Numbered from the stretch's first letter, positions 21,394 through 33,182 are shown. The stretch is 64,000 bases of DNA from Ctenosaura bakeri (GCA_948474755.1 CAOLHI010001297.1:248001-312000); one strand, 5' to 3'. Program-made: numbers and translations. Notes: generated by a model not told the origin, from the sequence alone.

Positions 21394-22994
21394 CCAATCC
21401 ATATATATCCTTCTAGGTCTGGATTTGAATTCCAGGTTTTTCAGCCAAGTTTGTAATGCTAAGTGGGGATTGTTATTTGGTCATTTCCCCCCTCCCCTTT
21501 AGGCAGATTCTTTGTTTTTAGCACCTATGATATATTAGTTCTATTGGAATAGCCTTAGCTACTGAGTTTGGTTATTGCAAATGGAGAACAACCTCATTTC
21601 AAACATTTTTTTAAAGAATGTACCAAAGTGTACCGATTTCTCCACAAATGAGTCTTACGATTTAAATTTCTGAATGCAGAAGAAATCAGAATGGATTGGC
21701 AGATCTAAACCTGGGTGAAATAAATATCTGACTCAACATACACCCCAGAAGATCCCTAGAGAGCATGGAAGGCAATCATTCCTGGTGGAGGCAACTTTTA
21801 AACTCATATAGTGCAGATCACTGGCTACTATGCAGACCAAATCCTTGCAAGAAACTCTAGCAATTATTTCATCTTTTTAAAGAGAGAAAGACCAAAGAAG
21901 GGGGGGTAGCTGCTACCAAGCAGAAACAAGGTGCAAGTAAATTAATGGGTATGGGGGAAGACTGGTGAAAGTTTTGGCAGCTTCTTCCTCCCTTTTATAA
22001 TGTCATGGTGCTAATTTACCTCATTTATTTTAATGAACAGTGGATTGCACAACTATTAGCATGATTGGAAATTGCACTAATGCTCAGTAAATCTGCCTCT
22101 AATTATTATGATTAATGAGAAGTTGATCATTTTGGACCAGATTAACAACCTTGAGACATTGAGGCAGAATAAGAGAGATTTCTCCATCCCTAGTACAGTA
22201 GTTTTTAGTTTTTTCCATATAATGAAACGCTGAGCTATCCACCTTCTGATATTGCAGTCCGTTTCATCATAGACATCCACGCATGGAGATTTGACCAGAT
22301 TATGCTTTGTCCATTTAGGAATTTATCTGAAATTAATTAAATTCTAAATGTCATTAAACATTGGCTCTATGATTAGCTTAACAATGAAGAATCCGCCATT
22401 CAATTGCTGGAGGACAGATATAGTCTGAGCACCCTACCATATGTATGATGAGAGCATATGGCAAGGAGAATTAAGTTTGAGTATTATTTCCAATTAATTA
22501 CAATGGTAATCACATTATCTCCTGAACTGGACGTGGAGGCTTATGAATATGTCTCCAGGTTTTCTGAGGTTAACGAACAGTGCAAAAGAATTCAATTATC
22601 AGAAGGTTGGATATGCAATTTCAATGTGCACTTCCATTTAGTTCAATGCAGATAGAACTCTTGTTTACCCAAGTGTCTGACACATTTAAAAGCTTAAGAA
22701 TGACACATCTTAGAATCTACCAGCTCCCGCATGTTCATAGGTGCATAGAAAGAGGCTACTTACTTCAGTAGCAGACAGTGCTATAGTAGAGCTAGTGTTC
22801 ACAGGGTCAAAACACTGAAACTTTTTGATTAGTGAGGACAATGATATTAGCTGCTCACCCATCCCCATATTAAGTATGGAATACAAAATGCTATTAACAA
22901 ATAATATCAGTATTAACAAATATAATACACCCACTCATATTTGATTAATTAGTATTTTGAAAAAAAAATCTCATTATTAAAAATAGAATTCCCC
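21394..22994. other. No gene; candidate conserved stretch at 22290-22560
   Basis: 22290-22560 holds TTAATTAAAT and CCAATTAATTACAATGG homeodomain-type words in unique-looking sequence. Nothing else recognised. Confidence 0.25.
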
Positions 22995-23210
22995 TGTGAT
23001 GGAGTTCTGGGATGTAAGGCTATCTGGAGTATCAGGTTTCCAGGCAACCAGAATAGCTCTTTAGGAGAGAAACCCAGCCCAATAGTGTGTAAGACAGGTT
23101 GCATATAAACTCCAGTACTTTTATTCTATATGTTATCCTAATAAATATCACAGTTTATTTTTAGAAATACTGATTCAGCTGAGTGGTATACAGAGTTTAA
23201 AGTAACACCA
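22995..23210 (+). mobile_element. Probable short solo LTR (copy C)
   Basis: Starts TGTGATGGAGTTCTGGG, has a TATA-like GCATATAAACTCC (about 23101-23113) and AATAAA (about 23141-23146), and ends GTAACACCA at 23210, similar to the ends of copies B and E. About 216 bp, so either internally deleted or a different subfamily. Confidence 0.45.
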
Positions 23211-23230
23211 AAAAAGCATCACCATAGAAT

Positions 23231-23238
23231 AGTTAAGG
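23231..23238. repeat. 8-bp target-site duplication (left), hAT element
   Basis: AGTTAAGG, identical to 23529-23536. Confidence 0.9.
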
Positions 23239-23528
23239 CAGAGCTTTCCAGACTTTTCCTGTTGGTGGCACACTTTTTAGATGTGCATCATTTCACGACA
23301 CAGTAATTCAGTTTTACTAGCAAACTGGAGGTTAAACTAACCCCTTGTAAGAGATACAGACACATACATAAACTGTAATAACAAAATGTATGAGGTCAAA
23401 ACATATCTCATCAAAACCTTTCATATATTTTTAAAAATATATGATTTATAAATAACATACATTTCAAAGATCGTAGGCAACACAACTACACACTTAACAT
23501 GTCACAGCACACCATTTGGAAAGCCCTG
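23239..23528. mobile_element. hAT non-autonomous transposon, 290 bp
   Basis: The left end CAGAGCTTTCCAGACTTTT and the reverse complement of the right end (CAGGGCTTTCCAAATGG) are short inverted repeats beginning with CAG, as in hAT elements, and GTGGCACAC/GTGTGCTG follows inside on both sides. A perfect 8-bp duplication (AGTTAAGG) flanks it, the hallmark length for hAT. No transposase. Mobilised in trans by a hAT transposase encoded elsewhere. Confidence 0.9.
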
Positions 23529-23536
23529 AGTTAAGG
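23529..23536. repeat. 8-bp target-site duplication (right), hAT element
   Basis: AGTTAAGG, identical to 23231-23238. Confidence 0.9.
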
Positions 23537-23559
23537 GGTTCTACCTAAACATTGAAAAC

Positions 23560-23640
23560 CCTCACCCTTTTACGCAAAGGTTGTGGTGTAAAGGGGAAAG
23601 GCAGGGCTGTGTGGTAAAGACAGGGCACCTTGTCAAATTG
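23560..23640 (+). repeat. Unclassified dispersed repeat X3, copy b (partial)
   Basis: CGCAAAGGTTGTGG and GGGGAAAGGCAGGGCTGTG match the first part of the copy at 14895-15090. Confidence 0.35.
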
Positions 23641-24675
23641 GGAACTGTCATGCCAATCCTGGAGAAAGAAGTAAGGCTCTGAGTCACACACCCCATTAAC
23701 TATTAAGAAATAAGAAGCCACTCATATTTGATTAATTATTCTTAAATTTAGATGAATACTTAAGTGAACTTTAAATGTACTTAAACTGACTTTAACTAAT
23801 ACAATATTCTCTATGATATAGGGTACTAGATTCGATTTTGACCCCACCTTTCATAGATATTTCATTTAGTTTCTTTCTCCCATTGACTCTAATGAATCTA
23901 GTGGTTTGAGTTTTGGCTTCAAAACATAATGGTATTCTTATTTAAAAAGGAACATAAAACAGGTTGGGGCCTGTGTGTTCCCCATGGACCGTACTTTACC
24001 CATGCCTAAATGCTAGGATGCTTCATGGATCTTGTCCAGTGTTCTTTGCTCTGATATCAGCCCTCTAGTGTCAAAGGCAGAGCAAATAGACTTTCAGCTC
24101 ATCTGGTACATGATCCATTTTATTGGAGATGCCACAAAAAGTATCTGGGACCCTCTGCATGTATTTTACAACACCACTATGGTCTCTTTCTAGTCAAATT
24201 TGATTCTCCATTTGGCATTCAGGGGTGGTACACTTTGATACGCTTTACTATACAAGCAAAGAAGGCATCTACATAAGACCTCAGAACTGATCATCTGTCT
24301 TTATTTTTCAGAGATTCTGATACTACAGATTACTGTGAAATATTTAAAGGGCTCACATGTGTTTTCTAAATACAAGGCATCTTAATTGTTTAACCTTGGG
24401 AACACTGAACAGCATGTCTTTGAACCTTGTCTTCAAGCCTGAAATGCCTTTCTTTCTCCATCAGGAAGGAAACTTAAACACTTAAAATCCAGGAGCAGAG
24501 TTTGTTACCTTTATGGGATATTTCTCCTCTAACAAGCTTCAATGAATCTCCTGGGGCCAAGAAGCTTTTAAGACAGATGTACAGACTTTGCAGCAGATTC
24601 TGCATACTTATACTCTAATATGAGACAGTTACACAGTTTCCCTGACAGATATAATAATTTTTGACTTGATCAATG
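23641..24675. other. No recognised feature
   Basis: No long frame or repeat hallmark. Confidence 0.35.
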
Positions 24676-25225
24676 GTTGTTGCTACCATTAAGTTGACTT
24701 CAGCTTATGGTGACCCTATCAATGAGAGACCACCAGTCACCTTATCATCAATCACCATGCTCAGGTCTTACAGATTGAGGGATCTGCCTTCCTACATTGA
24801 GTACATCCATCTGTAATGAGTCCTCCTCTTTTCTACTTCCAAGCATTATTGTATTTTCCAGTGAGTCAGGTCATCTCATGATATGGCCAAAGTATGACAG
24901 CCTTAGTTTAGTTATCTTGGCTTCTGGGGATAGTTGAGGCTTGATTTGCTCTAGGAATCATGTGCCTGTCTATCAGTCCAGGGTATCCAGAGAACTCTTC
25001 TCCAGGACATTTCAGAGAAGTTGATTTTCTTCCTGTCAGGTTTTTTCAATGTCCAGTTTTCACAGCCACACACAGAAATTGGAAATATGATGTCATAGAC
25101 AATCCTAACTTTAGTATTCAATGATATATTTGTATACTTCAAGATATTGTCTAGTTCCTTCATAGCTTACCTTCAAAGTCCTAGTCTTCTGATTTCTTGA
25201 CTGCAGTCTCCAGATGCCACCAATT
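24676..25225 (-). mobile_element. RTE/BovB-like LINE, 3' fragment
   Basis: Minus-strand frame at 24951-25163 reads MKELDNILKYTNISLNTKVR, CGCENWTLKKPDRKK and WRRVLWIPWT, the RTE C-terminal blocks. The 3' UTR-like part (24679-24800: CTTATGGTGACCCTATCAAT) matches copies at 7890 and 60255. 5'-truncated and decayed. Confidence 0.85.
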
Positions 25226-25680
25226 TAATAAAGCTGCAGCAAAAGTTCTGAGTCCCAGCTAACCACAGCTATGTGTGGGGTGCCCTCATCTGAAATCAGT
25301 GCTTGACACATGATATATTCAGTTTGAAACATGCAAAATTGTCCTGTGGGATAGGGATAAGGGGTATAGCCTAAGCTTAGAGGTAACTAGCTATAATGAA
25401 CTATGTACTTTCTTATAGTTAATTACTTTCTGAAATAATAACTTCACTCCTTTGGAGATATCATTGTGACTCTGTTACCTACTTCTACAGTTAAGAGGAG
25501 GTAAGCCCTTACTAAATAGTAAAGGAGAAATATCACATGGTTCAAGTGCCATCTTCCATTGTACCTTCTACTGCTGTCTATGGGATGAGGCAATCATAAG
25601 GAGACATCATTTTTTATTCCAGGTCAGTGGACTGTAGAATTCATGGTGTTTCCAAAGTAAATTAAAATATAACAATTTTA
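25226..25680. other. No recognised feature; ends with the MITE target TTA
   Basis: Nothing identified. The last three bases TTA are the left flank of the MITE. Confidence 0.35.
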
Positions 25681-26120
25681 GGCCCTTTTCGCACGGGCTT
25701 TCTCTCGCGAAATAGCCCTGTGAGCCTCGCGGGAGTGGGAGCGTCACTCTGCACGACGCACTCCCACTTCCGCAGCGCTCATGGGGCTGAAGCAGTGCGA
25801 GAGCAGATTTTTTTAATTTCGGCTTGAAGCGAAAATAAACGGCACTTGCGCAAGGCTCCCGGCGGCGTCCCGCACTTACCAGAGTGCGGAGCACTGTCGC
25901 AGGCGGGCCTGTCGCGCTTCCTCCCCGCTTCTGCCCCCCGCGGCACCTACAGCTCCCAGGGGGCGCTGTGGAAGCTGGGGGCGTGGCTGAAAAGTGCCCA
26001 CCATGCAAGAAGACTCCACGTGCGGTAAGGAGGTGGGGGGAAGCAGTGGTGTTTCGGTAGAGGGTTCTCGCGTGAGCCGCCCTCCTCCGTCATGCAAGCA
26101 CCGGCGCTGCGAAAAGGGCC
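25681..26120 (+). mobile_element. PIF/Harbinger-like GC-rich MITE, copy A
   Basis: 440 bp with perfect 13-bp terminal inverted repeats GGCCCTTTTCGCA...TGCGAAAAGGGCC. Flanked by TTA on the left and TTT on the right, an imperfect 3-bp duplication. Very CpG-rich against its AT-rich surroundings. Internal palindromes include GGGAGTGGGAGCGTCAC against its complement and TTTCGGCTTGAAGCGAAAA. No transposase. Frames crossing it (25607-26338, both strands) are repeat-derived. Copies B-D at 32360, 47468 and 35161. PIF/Harbinger is inferred from the TWA/YTA duplication and GGCC terminus. Confidence 0.85.
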
Positions 26121-27479
26121 TTTGTTGCATTTGGGAAACAGAAGAGCAAAGAATTCCATTTAGAATCCCAAAACTACAGTGGTCACTAAGTATTATGGAA
26201 CTAAAGCTGCAACAAAGTATTTTTAAAAGTAACTTTACAAAACCTCTTCCAGTGAAACTACTTGGCTTGTGCTGCAGGCTTTTTCAGAAACCATCTCCGC
26301 AGAGTGGCAGGGAAGTGAACATTTTTAAACAATGTTGAAGCGCAGCTTCACCAGTACTACAGCTACTCTTATTTTGACTTTATCGTCTCTTCTTGTTTTT
26401 GATTCTCCTCTTCTGTCAGTTCCCCTTTCTTCTGAATTTCTTGACTACACAATGAGCACTTAGGAGTATGTTGCTTATTGAAAAGGATAGCTATGCATCC
26501 TGGTTTACAGCCAGTCCTCTCTTTGAAAGGCTGTCAGAGGTCAGCCCTCTTTTTTGAAGATGTTACCTTTTTGAAGGACTTTCCAGTCCAAATCAGCTTT
26601 AAAGATAAAGAATGATAAGAAGAGAGATCAGGGGACTTGAGGATGCCAATAAAAAGTTAGCACCCAGACAGTGAAAAGGAGACATACAGGTCACCGGCTG
26701 ATGGATTTCCTCCTTTTAAGCTGTGTACAATTGGTCCCTCTAAGTTTGAACATGCTCTTCTTTTCTGATCTTGGCCTTTCCTTTCTTTAATTTTATTTCA
26801 AAAGCCTCTGCTCAGCTGACCTAATTTTATACCATGTTTCCCTTCAAGGTCACCTATGAGTTTCACAGCAGGAACTTGAACCCACCTATAAGTCCTCTCT
26901 AACTATAACCATTATAACCAGGACCAACATGGATTCATCATCCCAAAATAAAGGAACTGCCATCCCTTCTGCAGCACAAAACTTGACAAATTGCCTCTCT
27001 TAAAGCAGGGTTGTATCACATCCTTGCTGCTGCTGTTGTTGTTGTTTTCTGAACAGGTACATCTTTAGGCTAGATCTAGGATGACCAAAAGAATAGTTGG
27101 AACCTAACAAACTTTTGCAGAGTATAAACCTGAAAAGGCCACTATAACTATGCACTACTATTCTGGACCTTTGCTAAGTGATTTTTTTTAATGGATGTTC
27201 TTTGACCTCTGATGTAAAAACTACAGGGCTAAGTCTCCAAACAGGGATTCAGCCCTGCTAACAAATTTCTCACATGCCTTATTTACAAAGCACCATGAAG
27301 CCCAAAGCTGTTTGGAGATATATTTTTTTTAAGATTAAATATGTAAAGAAGATGAAAGTCATATATAGTATCTTGAAGAAAAAGAAGAAGGTACAAAGGC
27401 AAGGTTACATTAAGAAATTACTATTAAGAAAATATAAATATTCAGAAAATAAACATTATGAAAATAAAAATAATAACCT
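26121..27479. other. No gene; A-rich tract and short (TTG)n
   Basis: (TGC/TTG)n at about 27027-27045; lysine-coding A-rich sequence at 27330-27480 is low complexity, not a gene. Confidence 0.35.
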
Positions 27480-28015
27480 TAGATAATTTATCTAACTTTA
27501 AATTAGATAATGAAGACTTTGAAGTAGTAAAGATTTTGAATACCTTGTGGTTAAGAAATCAGAAGAAGGACTTGAAAGGTACAGCTATGAAGTAATTGAA
27601 CAAGATCCTGAAGTATAAATATATATCATTGAATATCAAAGTCATACCATCATATTTCTAATTCCTATGGAGGTTGTGAAAGCTGGACAGTGAAGAAAGC
27701 TGATAGGAAGAAAATCAACTCTTTTAGTGCATGGTGCTGGAGGACAATTCTACAGATACCCTGGGCTACCAAAAAGACAAATAAATGAGTCATAGAGCAA
27801 ATTAAGATAGAGATTTCCCTAGAAGCCAAGATGACTAAACTGAGACTGCTGTACTTTGGGCATATCATGAGAAAACCTGACTTACTAGAAAAGACAATAA
27901 TGCCTAGAAAGCTGGAAGGCATTGGTAAATAAGGAAGATCACATAATGATAGATTCAGTCAAGAAAGTCATGGCTCTGAGTTGCAAGACCTATAATAGTG
28001 GAAAGGCTTTATGTA
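27480..28015 (+). mobile_element. RTE/BovB-like LINE, C-terminal fragment
   Basis: Plus-strand reading, with stops, gives LNKILKYKYISLNIKV, ADRKKINSF, AKMTKLRLLYFGHIMRKPD and LLEKTIMPRKLEG: the RTE C-terminal blocks. It is the only one of the four RTE pieces in plus orientation. Dead. Confidence 0.8.
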
Positions 28016-29821
28016 AGAAGAATGTAGTTGTACATGTACTTGTGGATGCAAAATTTCCCAAAGCATCCTGTGTCACAACCCTATAAAGCACAGTTGTGCC
28101 AAGTAGCATCTATTCTGTATAACTTATTTATTTTCCTTTCACCTGCATTATGCATTCTCTGTTGTCAATATGCATTTAGGTCTGCTAATAGGAGAAGAAG
28201 ACAAGAAACTTGTTGGTGAACTATGCTATGGCATAGGTGATGGCAGTATTAATTAGAGGAAGCAGGATGAAACAGCTGTGGTTGCAGTGGCTGTGAAGGA
28301 AGTTGGGATTTGAAAAATGGGCTACTCAGAGCCTACCAGTACTAGTGCAGAATCCTGGAAAAAGTGCAGCACCTAGCATATTGCATCAAGAGTACTCTGG
28401 CCTCAGTGAAATCACACTTTAGATGAACCTATGGATGTCTACAGTTGGCATGATGCATTAGAGTTCTGTTATCCACTGTAGGATTGGAATAATAAATTAA
28501 AGTTCTATTGTCTACTATAGTGCTCCCTCTTATTGTGTGCCCTCTACACAACAAATGCTAGGTCACACGAAGCAATACTCCCATTATACTCAATGGACTC
28601 AATAGGTGTGTGTGCATTGCGTTAACTATAATGGGATGTGACACTCACATTTTTTTTTTTTTTGTCATACATAGGTTCCCTGAAGGGAACCTCTAAATAA
28701 ATGACAGGCACATGGTATAGGCTTTGTATGATGCCTTAGAGTTCTTTTGTCTACTGTGGGATTGCCATGATTATTGGTCTTAGAGATCTTTCTTAATCCC
28801 CATGCCTATATTAGTATCATGTTAATAACTGGGGAAAACTTAATTCCATCTAGGGAAAAAAAAGACTGCGAAGGAAAGAAGCAAGCAAGCTACTGAGATC
28901 CCTTATCTAGTCCTGGCAGCATTAGTGAATTTTCATCAAGGTACTGTGAAAAGATTTCCCTTGGTTTCCAATTGGGAAAGGAAAAAAAAAAGGAAACAGG
29001 TTTTCCAATTGCAAGGCCCCCAGACACCCACCACATTTTAGCTTACCATCTTTTTGGAGCAAGTGAAAGTAATGCACAATACCATCTAATCAAGAGACCC
29101 CAGAAGACAATTAAGTCCATAGTTTAAAATTACCTAACTTCAGCACTGATGAATTCTGGAAGCATAATTACACATTTAGTAAAGAGGTTCCTTTGTGAGT
29201 CCTGTAGCTACTGCCAGTCAACTTATTTGGCTAATGCCAAGTTCTAATGTTAAGAGAGATTTTTCTTTCAGGCTAGGAGAAAAGAAAAACATTTTTCTTG
29301 GTTTTGTTTCACCCTTTTATTCCTTTACCCATAATTACAGGAAACTCACCAGACACAAGCACTTTTTTTCTATAGAGATCAGACTAGTTCATGCGGGCTC
29401 TCATTTCTTCCTCTCTGTGATCTAAAAACCTTCTGCAGGTACTCCCCATTGGCTGCAGCTAAGGCATCTTTGCTCCTGTTGTGTTATAGAATTCTGGAAT
29501 CCCTGTCGACAAACTTTCATAAGCACTGAGGTTAAAATACTTGTGGTTTTGTACATAGCACGAAGGGCTGTGAGCCAATTTCAACCTTTACTATCCCAGT
29601 GTCAGTGATTATGCTGCAAGGAAGACGAAAAGAACCTGGTACACTTGCAGAAACTGCCATCGAAAAGGAATGTACAAAGTGGCAATGCTGATTACATTGG
29701 GAATCAATGCAATTTCAATGTCTCCTTGGCCCACACTGGTCTTCTTCAAGCTACAAGTATTTTGTGGATTGGAGCCCATTACATCATACACATGAAGCAT
29801 CATGAATATGTGTCCACAGAC
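28016..29821. other. No recognised feature
   Basis: T11 at about 28651-28662 and an A-rich run near 28983. No gene or named repeat. Confidence 0.35.
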
Positions 29822-29824
29822 TTA

Positions 29825-30025
29825 GGCCATCTCCACACTACACCGTTATAGTGTTATTATTCCACTTTCAACATCCTGTGGAATTCTGGGGTTTGTAGTT
29901 TACTGAGGCCAAAGAACTCTTTGGCTGAGAATTCTAAATGGCCTCCCTAAACTAAGAACCCCAGAATTCCACAAGATGTTGAAAGTGGAATAATAGCACT
30001 ATAACAGTGTTTTGCAAAAACGGCC
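29825..30025. mobile_element. Palindromic MITE, second family, copy 1
   Basis: About 200 bp, almost wholly palindromic. The arms share TGTTATAGTGCTATTATTCC then ACTTTCAACAT and GTGGAATTCTGGGG, separated by a short loop near 29910-29950. The ends read GGCCATCTCCACAC and, in complement, GGCCGTTTTTGCA. No clean duplication (TTA left, AAA right). Superfamily uncertain; a GGCC terminus is compatible with PIF/Harbinger. Confidence 0.75.
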
Positions 30026-30057
30026 AAAGACACAGTGACACTAGGGGCTAAAAAAAA

Positions 30058-30425
30058 TGCCTAACTGTCCTGATTTGGCAAGGACAATCCTGATTAGTCT
30101 TTTACTGTCCCATTTTTTCAGCTGCTTTTAAAATGTTTTAGTTTGTCTCTCTCCCTTCTCCCATTTTTTGCTGTTGTCCTCAGCTCATCTCAATTGCTGC
30201 AAACTTGATTTCAAAGCAGAAAAGTAATTTGCCCTGAACTCAGTAGTGAGAGAACAGGGTTGGAATCCTGCCCTTCCTTGTAAACATAGACAAAAGCAAA
30301 CTGCTGTGGCCTCTCGTAGTTCATATTTTCTTCCTCATTTATAACCTTTGCCACTTTGAACACACTCTGGCATTGCTTGGCCATGTGTCCCAGTTTTCAT
30401 CTGTGAAATGTTGGAGAGTATGGAA
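30058..30425 (+). repeat. Unclassified dispersed repeat X2, copy a
   Basis: About 365 bp aligning along its length with 41645-42005 in the same orientation: AACTGTCCTGATTT, ACTGTCCCATTTTTTCA, CAATTGCTGCAAACTTGA, CATTTATAACCTTTGCCA, TTTTCATCTGTGAAATGTTG. Not recognised as a named family. Confidence 0.6.
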
Positions 30426-30626
30426 TAGCCATATTAACCATTCCACAAAATAAACATTGTTGATATCTATTAGGCTAAGCAGAAGATGCAAAAAGCATTA
30501 CACTCGCTTTCAAAGTTCACTGGATGGTTAAAAAAGAAAAATAATCATGCAGGAAAACAAAAGTGAAGCTATAGGATGCATAAAGGCCTACAAATCTTCA
30601 ACTTGTGGTTTTGAATATAACACACA

Positions 30627-30831
30627 GGCCATTTCTGCACTACATTGTTATAGTGCTATTGTTCCACTTTCAACATCCTATGGAACCCTGGGTTTTGCAG
30701 TTTAGGGAGGGACATTTAGAATTCTCAGCCAGAGAGCTCTTGGCCCTTGCTAAACTACAAGCCTCAGAATTCCACAGGATGTTGAAAGTAGAATAATTGC
30801 ACTTATAATAGTGTACTGCAGAAATAGCCCC

Positions 30832-30832
<1 letters not shown>
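30627..30832. mobile_element. Palindromic MITE, second family, copy 2
   Basis: Arms GGCCATTTCTGCACTACA...TTCCACTTTCAACAT and complement; ends in a CA microsatellite. Flanking ACA on both sides could be a 3-bp duplication but the right one lies in CA-rich sequence. The frame LEFSARELLALAKLQ here recurs at 34954-35136 only because the repeat recurs. Confidence 0.75.

Positions 30833-30836
<4 letters not shown>

Positions 30837-30867
<31 letters not shown>
30837..30867. repeat. (AC)n microsatellite
   Basis: Pure AC run at the right end of the MITE. Confidence 0.9.
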
Positions 30868-31104
30868 ATTGTGGCAGAACCCAGTGATCTTCACAGGAAA
30901 ATCTATATTTCCAAGTCCAAGCATAAACTTAGGTGTAAGAGCAAGGATGACACTAGAAGCCAATCTAGATTGCTCTGCCACATTCCTGAAAATTAAGTTC
31001 CTAGAACTGGTGGCTCTGGTTGTAGTGGGGTCATGAATCTATTCTGAGTTGTACTGTAAAGGAGCTACCCAGCAAGCCAAACCCATTTGGGCGAACAGGT
31101 GTCA

Positions 31105-31165
31105 ACATCTTGGTTCACACTATTCAAATCTGGACTAAAAGCTAGAGTGGAGTCACTGTCTTTCA
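31105..31165 (+). repeat. Unclassified dispersed repeat X1, copy c
   Basis: TTCAAATCTGGACTAAAAGC followed by TAGAGTGGAGTCACTGTC matches the X1 core, with 31020-31104 a decayed continuation. Confidence 0.4.
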
Positions 31166-32359
31166 AACATCAGAGCCATCAGGCACCACAGTACACAGAA
31201 CACACAACCAAATGCCCAAGCCAATGTGCAACTTAATACACAGCTGAAGGAGTACTAATATCAATTTCAGTAGAGATAGATCGATGCATATTGCCTAAGA
31301 ATACAAAAGCACTGCATACACCACTCCGTTGCTATATCTTGAATTGAATGCAGCCTTTGCGCATCAGAGGAAAATGCCCAACTGCATCTACAGGGGAACT
31401 AACATATCCCGAAGACACCAACAGGATTCTAGCTTGTAAGTTTCAATCTTAGAGTCAAAGAGGCAACTGGTGGAATAGGCAACTGCAGATTCCTGTGCCC
31501 ATTCCAGCCCCATCCCATAATCCACTCCATCTCCCCTTTTGTACACAAACAGGGCAAGGAGACAAAGGAATATGGTGTTCTGAGTCCCTATTAGATCCAG
31601 TGAATATTCAGTATTCAGTCCAGTTCTTCGGGAAATTCTACCGGTGTCTGGTTACTTAAAAAAAGGAGGGGTATACAAAAGTCATTGACTTGAAGGAGGA
31701 CAGTTTATAAACACAGCCAAATGTTTTACCGTCCTCCAGACACAATAATCAATTCATAATTTCCCCAAGGAAGAAATGTCACTGCATAAGTTATGATAAT
31801 TAGTCCAGGAAGTAGTGTCATACAGGAAGAGTGAAAAGTAGACTCATAAAAGGACTATTGGAGAACAAGCAAGAAATATTGGCCCAGGAAAGTGAAAAAA
31901 CAAAACAAAAAAAACACCAACTTTGAAGTGTACATAATAAGTGCCTTGCCATTCCCTATGACTAGCATACTGATGTGAAACAAACGTTTCTTTGGAGATT
32001 AATTCCGCTGCATGGAGTGAGGGCTTGATGCTTCTGGAGTCTTTCTTGGGTGAACTGTTGGCAGAAGATACTCAGAATTAAATTGGGACCAGGATTGCCC
32101 TATCATTAGTAAGCAGAATAAGCAGCTGCCTCAGGAAACTTATTCTGAGCATCTTGAAAGGCCAACAAATTGTTCATTAATTTAGTACAGTCACATTTTT
32201 TTTACTATCAGGGTCGGAGAGTGTGGCTTAAGCATTTTTGTTTACTTCGATGTCCTCTTTGAAAGTATTTACTTTAGCATACTTCAGGGGGCAGCCAGTT
32301 AATGATGGTATCTGAACCATCCCTCATAGCTCATCTGTGCTTTCTACATATGAGACTTA
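31166..32359. other. No recognised feature; ends with the MITE target TTA
   Basis: No long frame and no repeat hallmark up to the TTA at 32357-32359. Confidence 0.35.
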
Positions 32360-32800
32360 GGCCCTTTTTGCATGGCAGTTTGCAAGCGAAAGGGCCCCTT
32401 GAGCGTTGCGTAAATGTGAGGAGTAGTCTGCATGACGCAGTCCCATTTCCCCCATGCTCAAGGCCTGCACATGCAGTGAATACGCATTTTCTTATTTTCA
32501 GCTTTTAGCCAAAAATAACCCCGACTTGAGCTAGGCTCACGGGTCTGGGCCGCACTTACCTGCAGTGCGGAGCCTCTGGAGCCAGGCCAGTCACACATCC
32601 TCTCCTCAGTGCAGCCTCCAACTCCCAGGCTGCACTGTGGAAGGAAGGAAGGGGCACGGGTGAGGCTCTCGCATGAGCAGGAAGGGGCTATGGAGCCTGA
32701 GCAGCAGGGAAGCAGGAGGCTTGCGAGAGCCTTTCTGCCCAGGCTTCTCATGCGAGGCCCACACTCCAGCAGCATTAAAAGGTAAGCTGCCGAAAGGGCC
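32360..32800 (+). mobile_element. PIF/Harbinger-like GC-rich MITE, copy B
   Basis: 441 bp bounded by GGCCCTTTTTGCATGG and CCGAAAGGGCC, with a perfect 3-bp duplication TTA (32357-32359 and 32801-32803). Inner blocks GTGAGGAGTAGTCTGCATGA, TTATTTTCAGCTTTTAGCC and CCGCACTTACCTGCAGTGCG match copy A. The minus strand carries CAG|GTAAGTG at about 32564-32554, a full consensus 5' splice site. The 124-codon minus frame across it is repeat-derived. Confidence 0.88.
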
Positions 32801-32916
32801 TTAGTTGTAGTGGGCCAGTAGTGAACAGGCAAGAGGGTGATCAGTGATAAGCCAAAGAATGAGATGTCCTGAAGCAGTACTGGAACTGCAAGGATGCTTT
32901 GGCTTAATGTAGATAG

Positions 32917-33025
32917 TAGGGATGGGATGAATCCAGAATTTTCTAAATCTGAATCAGGATCTGGATCCCTAGAAGATTCTGGGAATCCATGAATCTCTGG
33001 AATCTTTCAAATCCTTTTTTTAAAA
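32917..33025. mobile_element. hAT MITE of the TAGGGATGGG family, half copy
   Basis: TAGGGATGGGATGAATCCAG, GATTCTGGGAATCCATGAATC and TCAAATCCTTTTTTTAAAA match, in complement, the right arm of the complete element at 35990-36279. The second arm is missing. Confidence 0.75.
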
Positions 33026-33035
33026 AAAGAGTTTA

Positions 33036-33175
33036 AAAAGCAAGGGAAAGAAGGATAATCTTGGGCAAGACACACTCTCTCAGCCTTAGCAAAAGAGTAG
33101 GCAAAGGCAAACCTCCCTCTGAAGAAATCTTCCCAGATTGAAAATGATTCTTAGGATCTTCCCAGATTGAAAATG
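33036..33175 (+). mobile_element. tRNA-derived SINE-like fragment
   Basis: CTTGGGCAAGACACACTCTC, TCAGCCTTAGC and AGGCAAAGGCAAACCTCCC follow the body of squamate tRNA-type SINEs. The end holds a duplicated unit (TCTTCCCAGATTGAAAATGA twice, about 33128-33176). No tRNA gene: box A and B were not found. Confidence 0.45.
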
Positions 33176-33182
33176 ACATGAA

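Noticed and set aside
25607..26338. Several open frames of 60-133 codons on both strands
   Set aside because: They lie in the GC-rich MITE copy A, where few stops arise by composition; frames on opposite strands mirror each other.
32458..32832. 124-codon minus-strand frame
   Set aside because: Almost wholly inside MITE copy B; no domain.
33036..33175. tRNA gene
   Set aside because: Only a SINE-like body; no intact box A/box B or cloverleaf seen.
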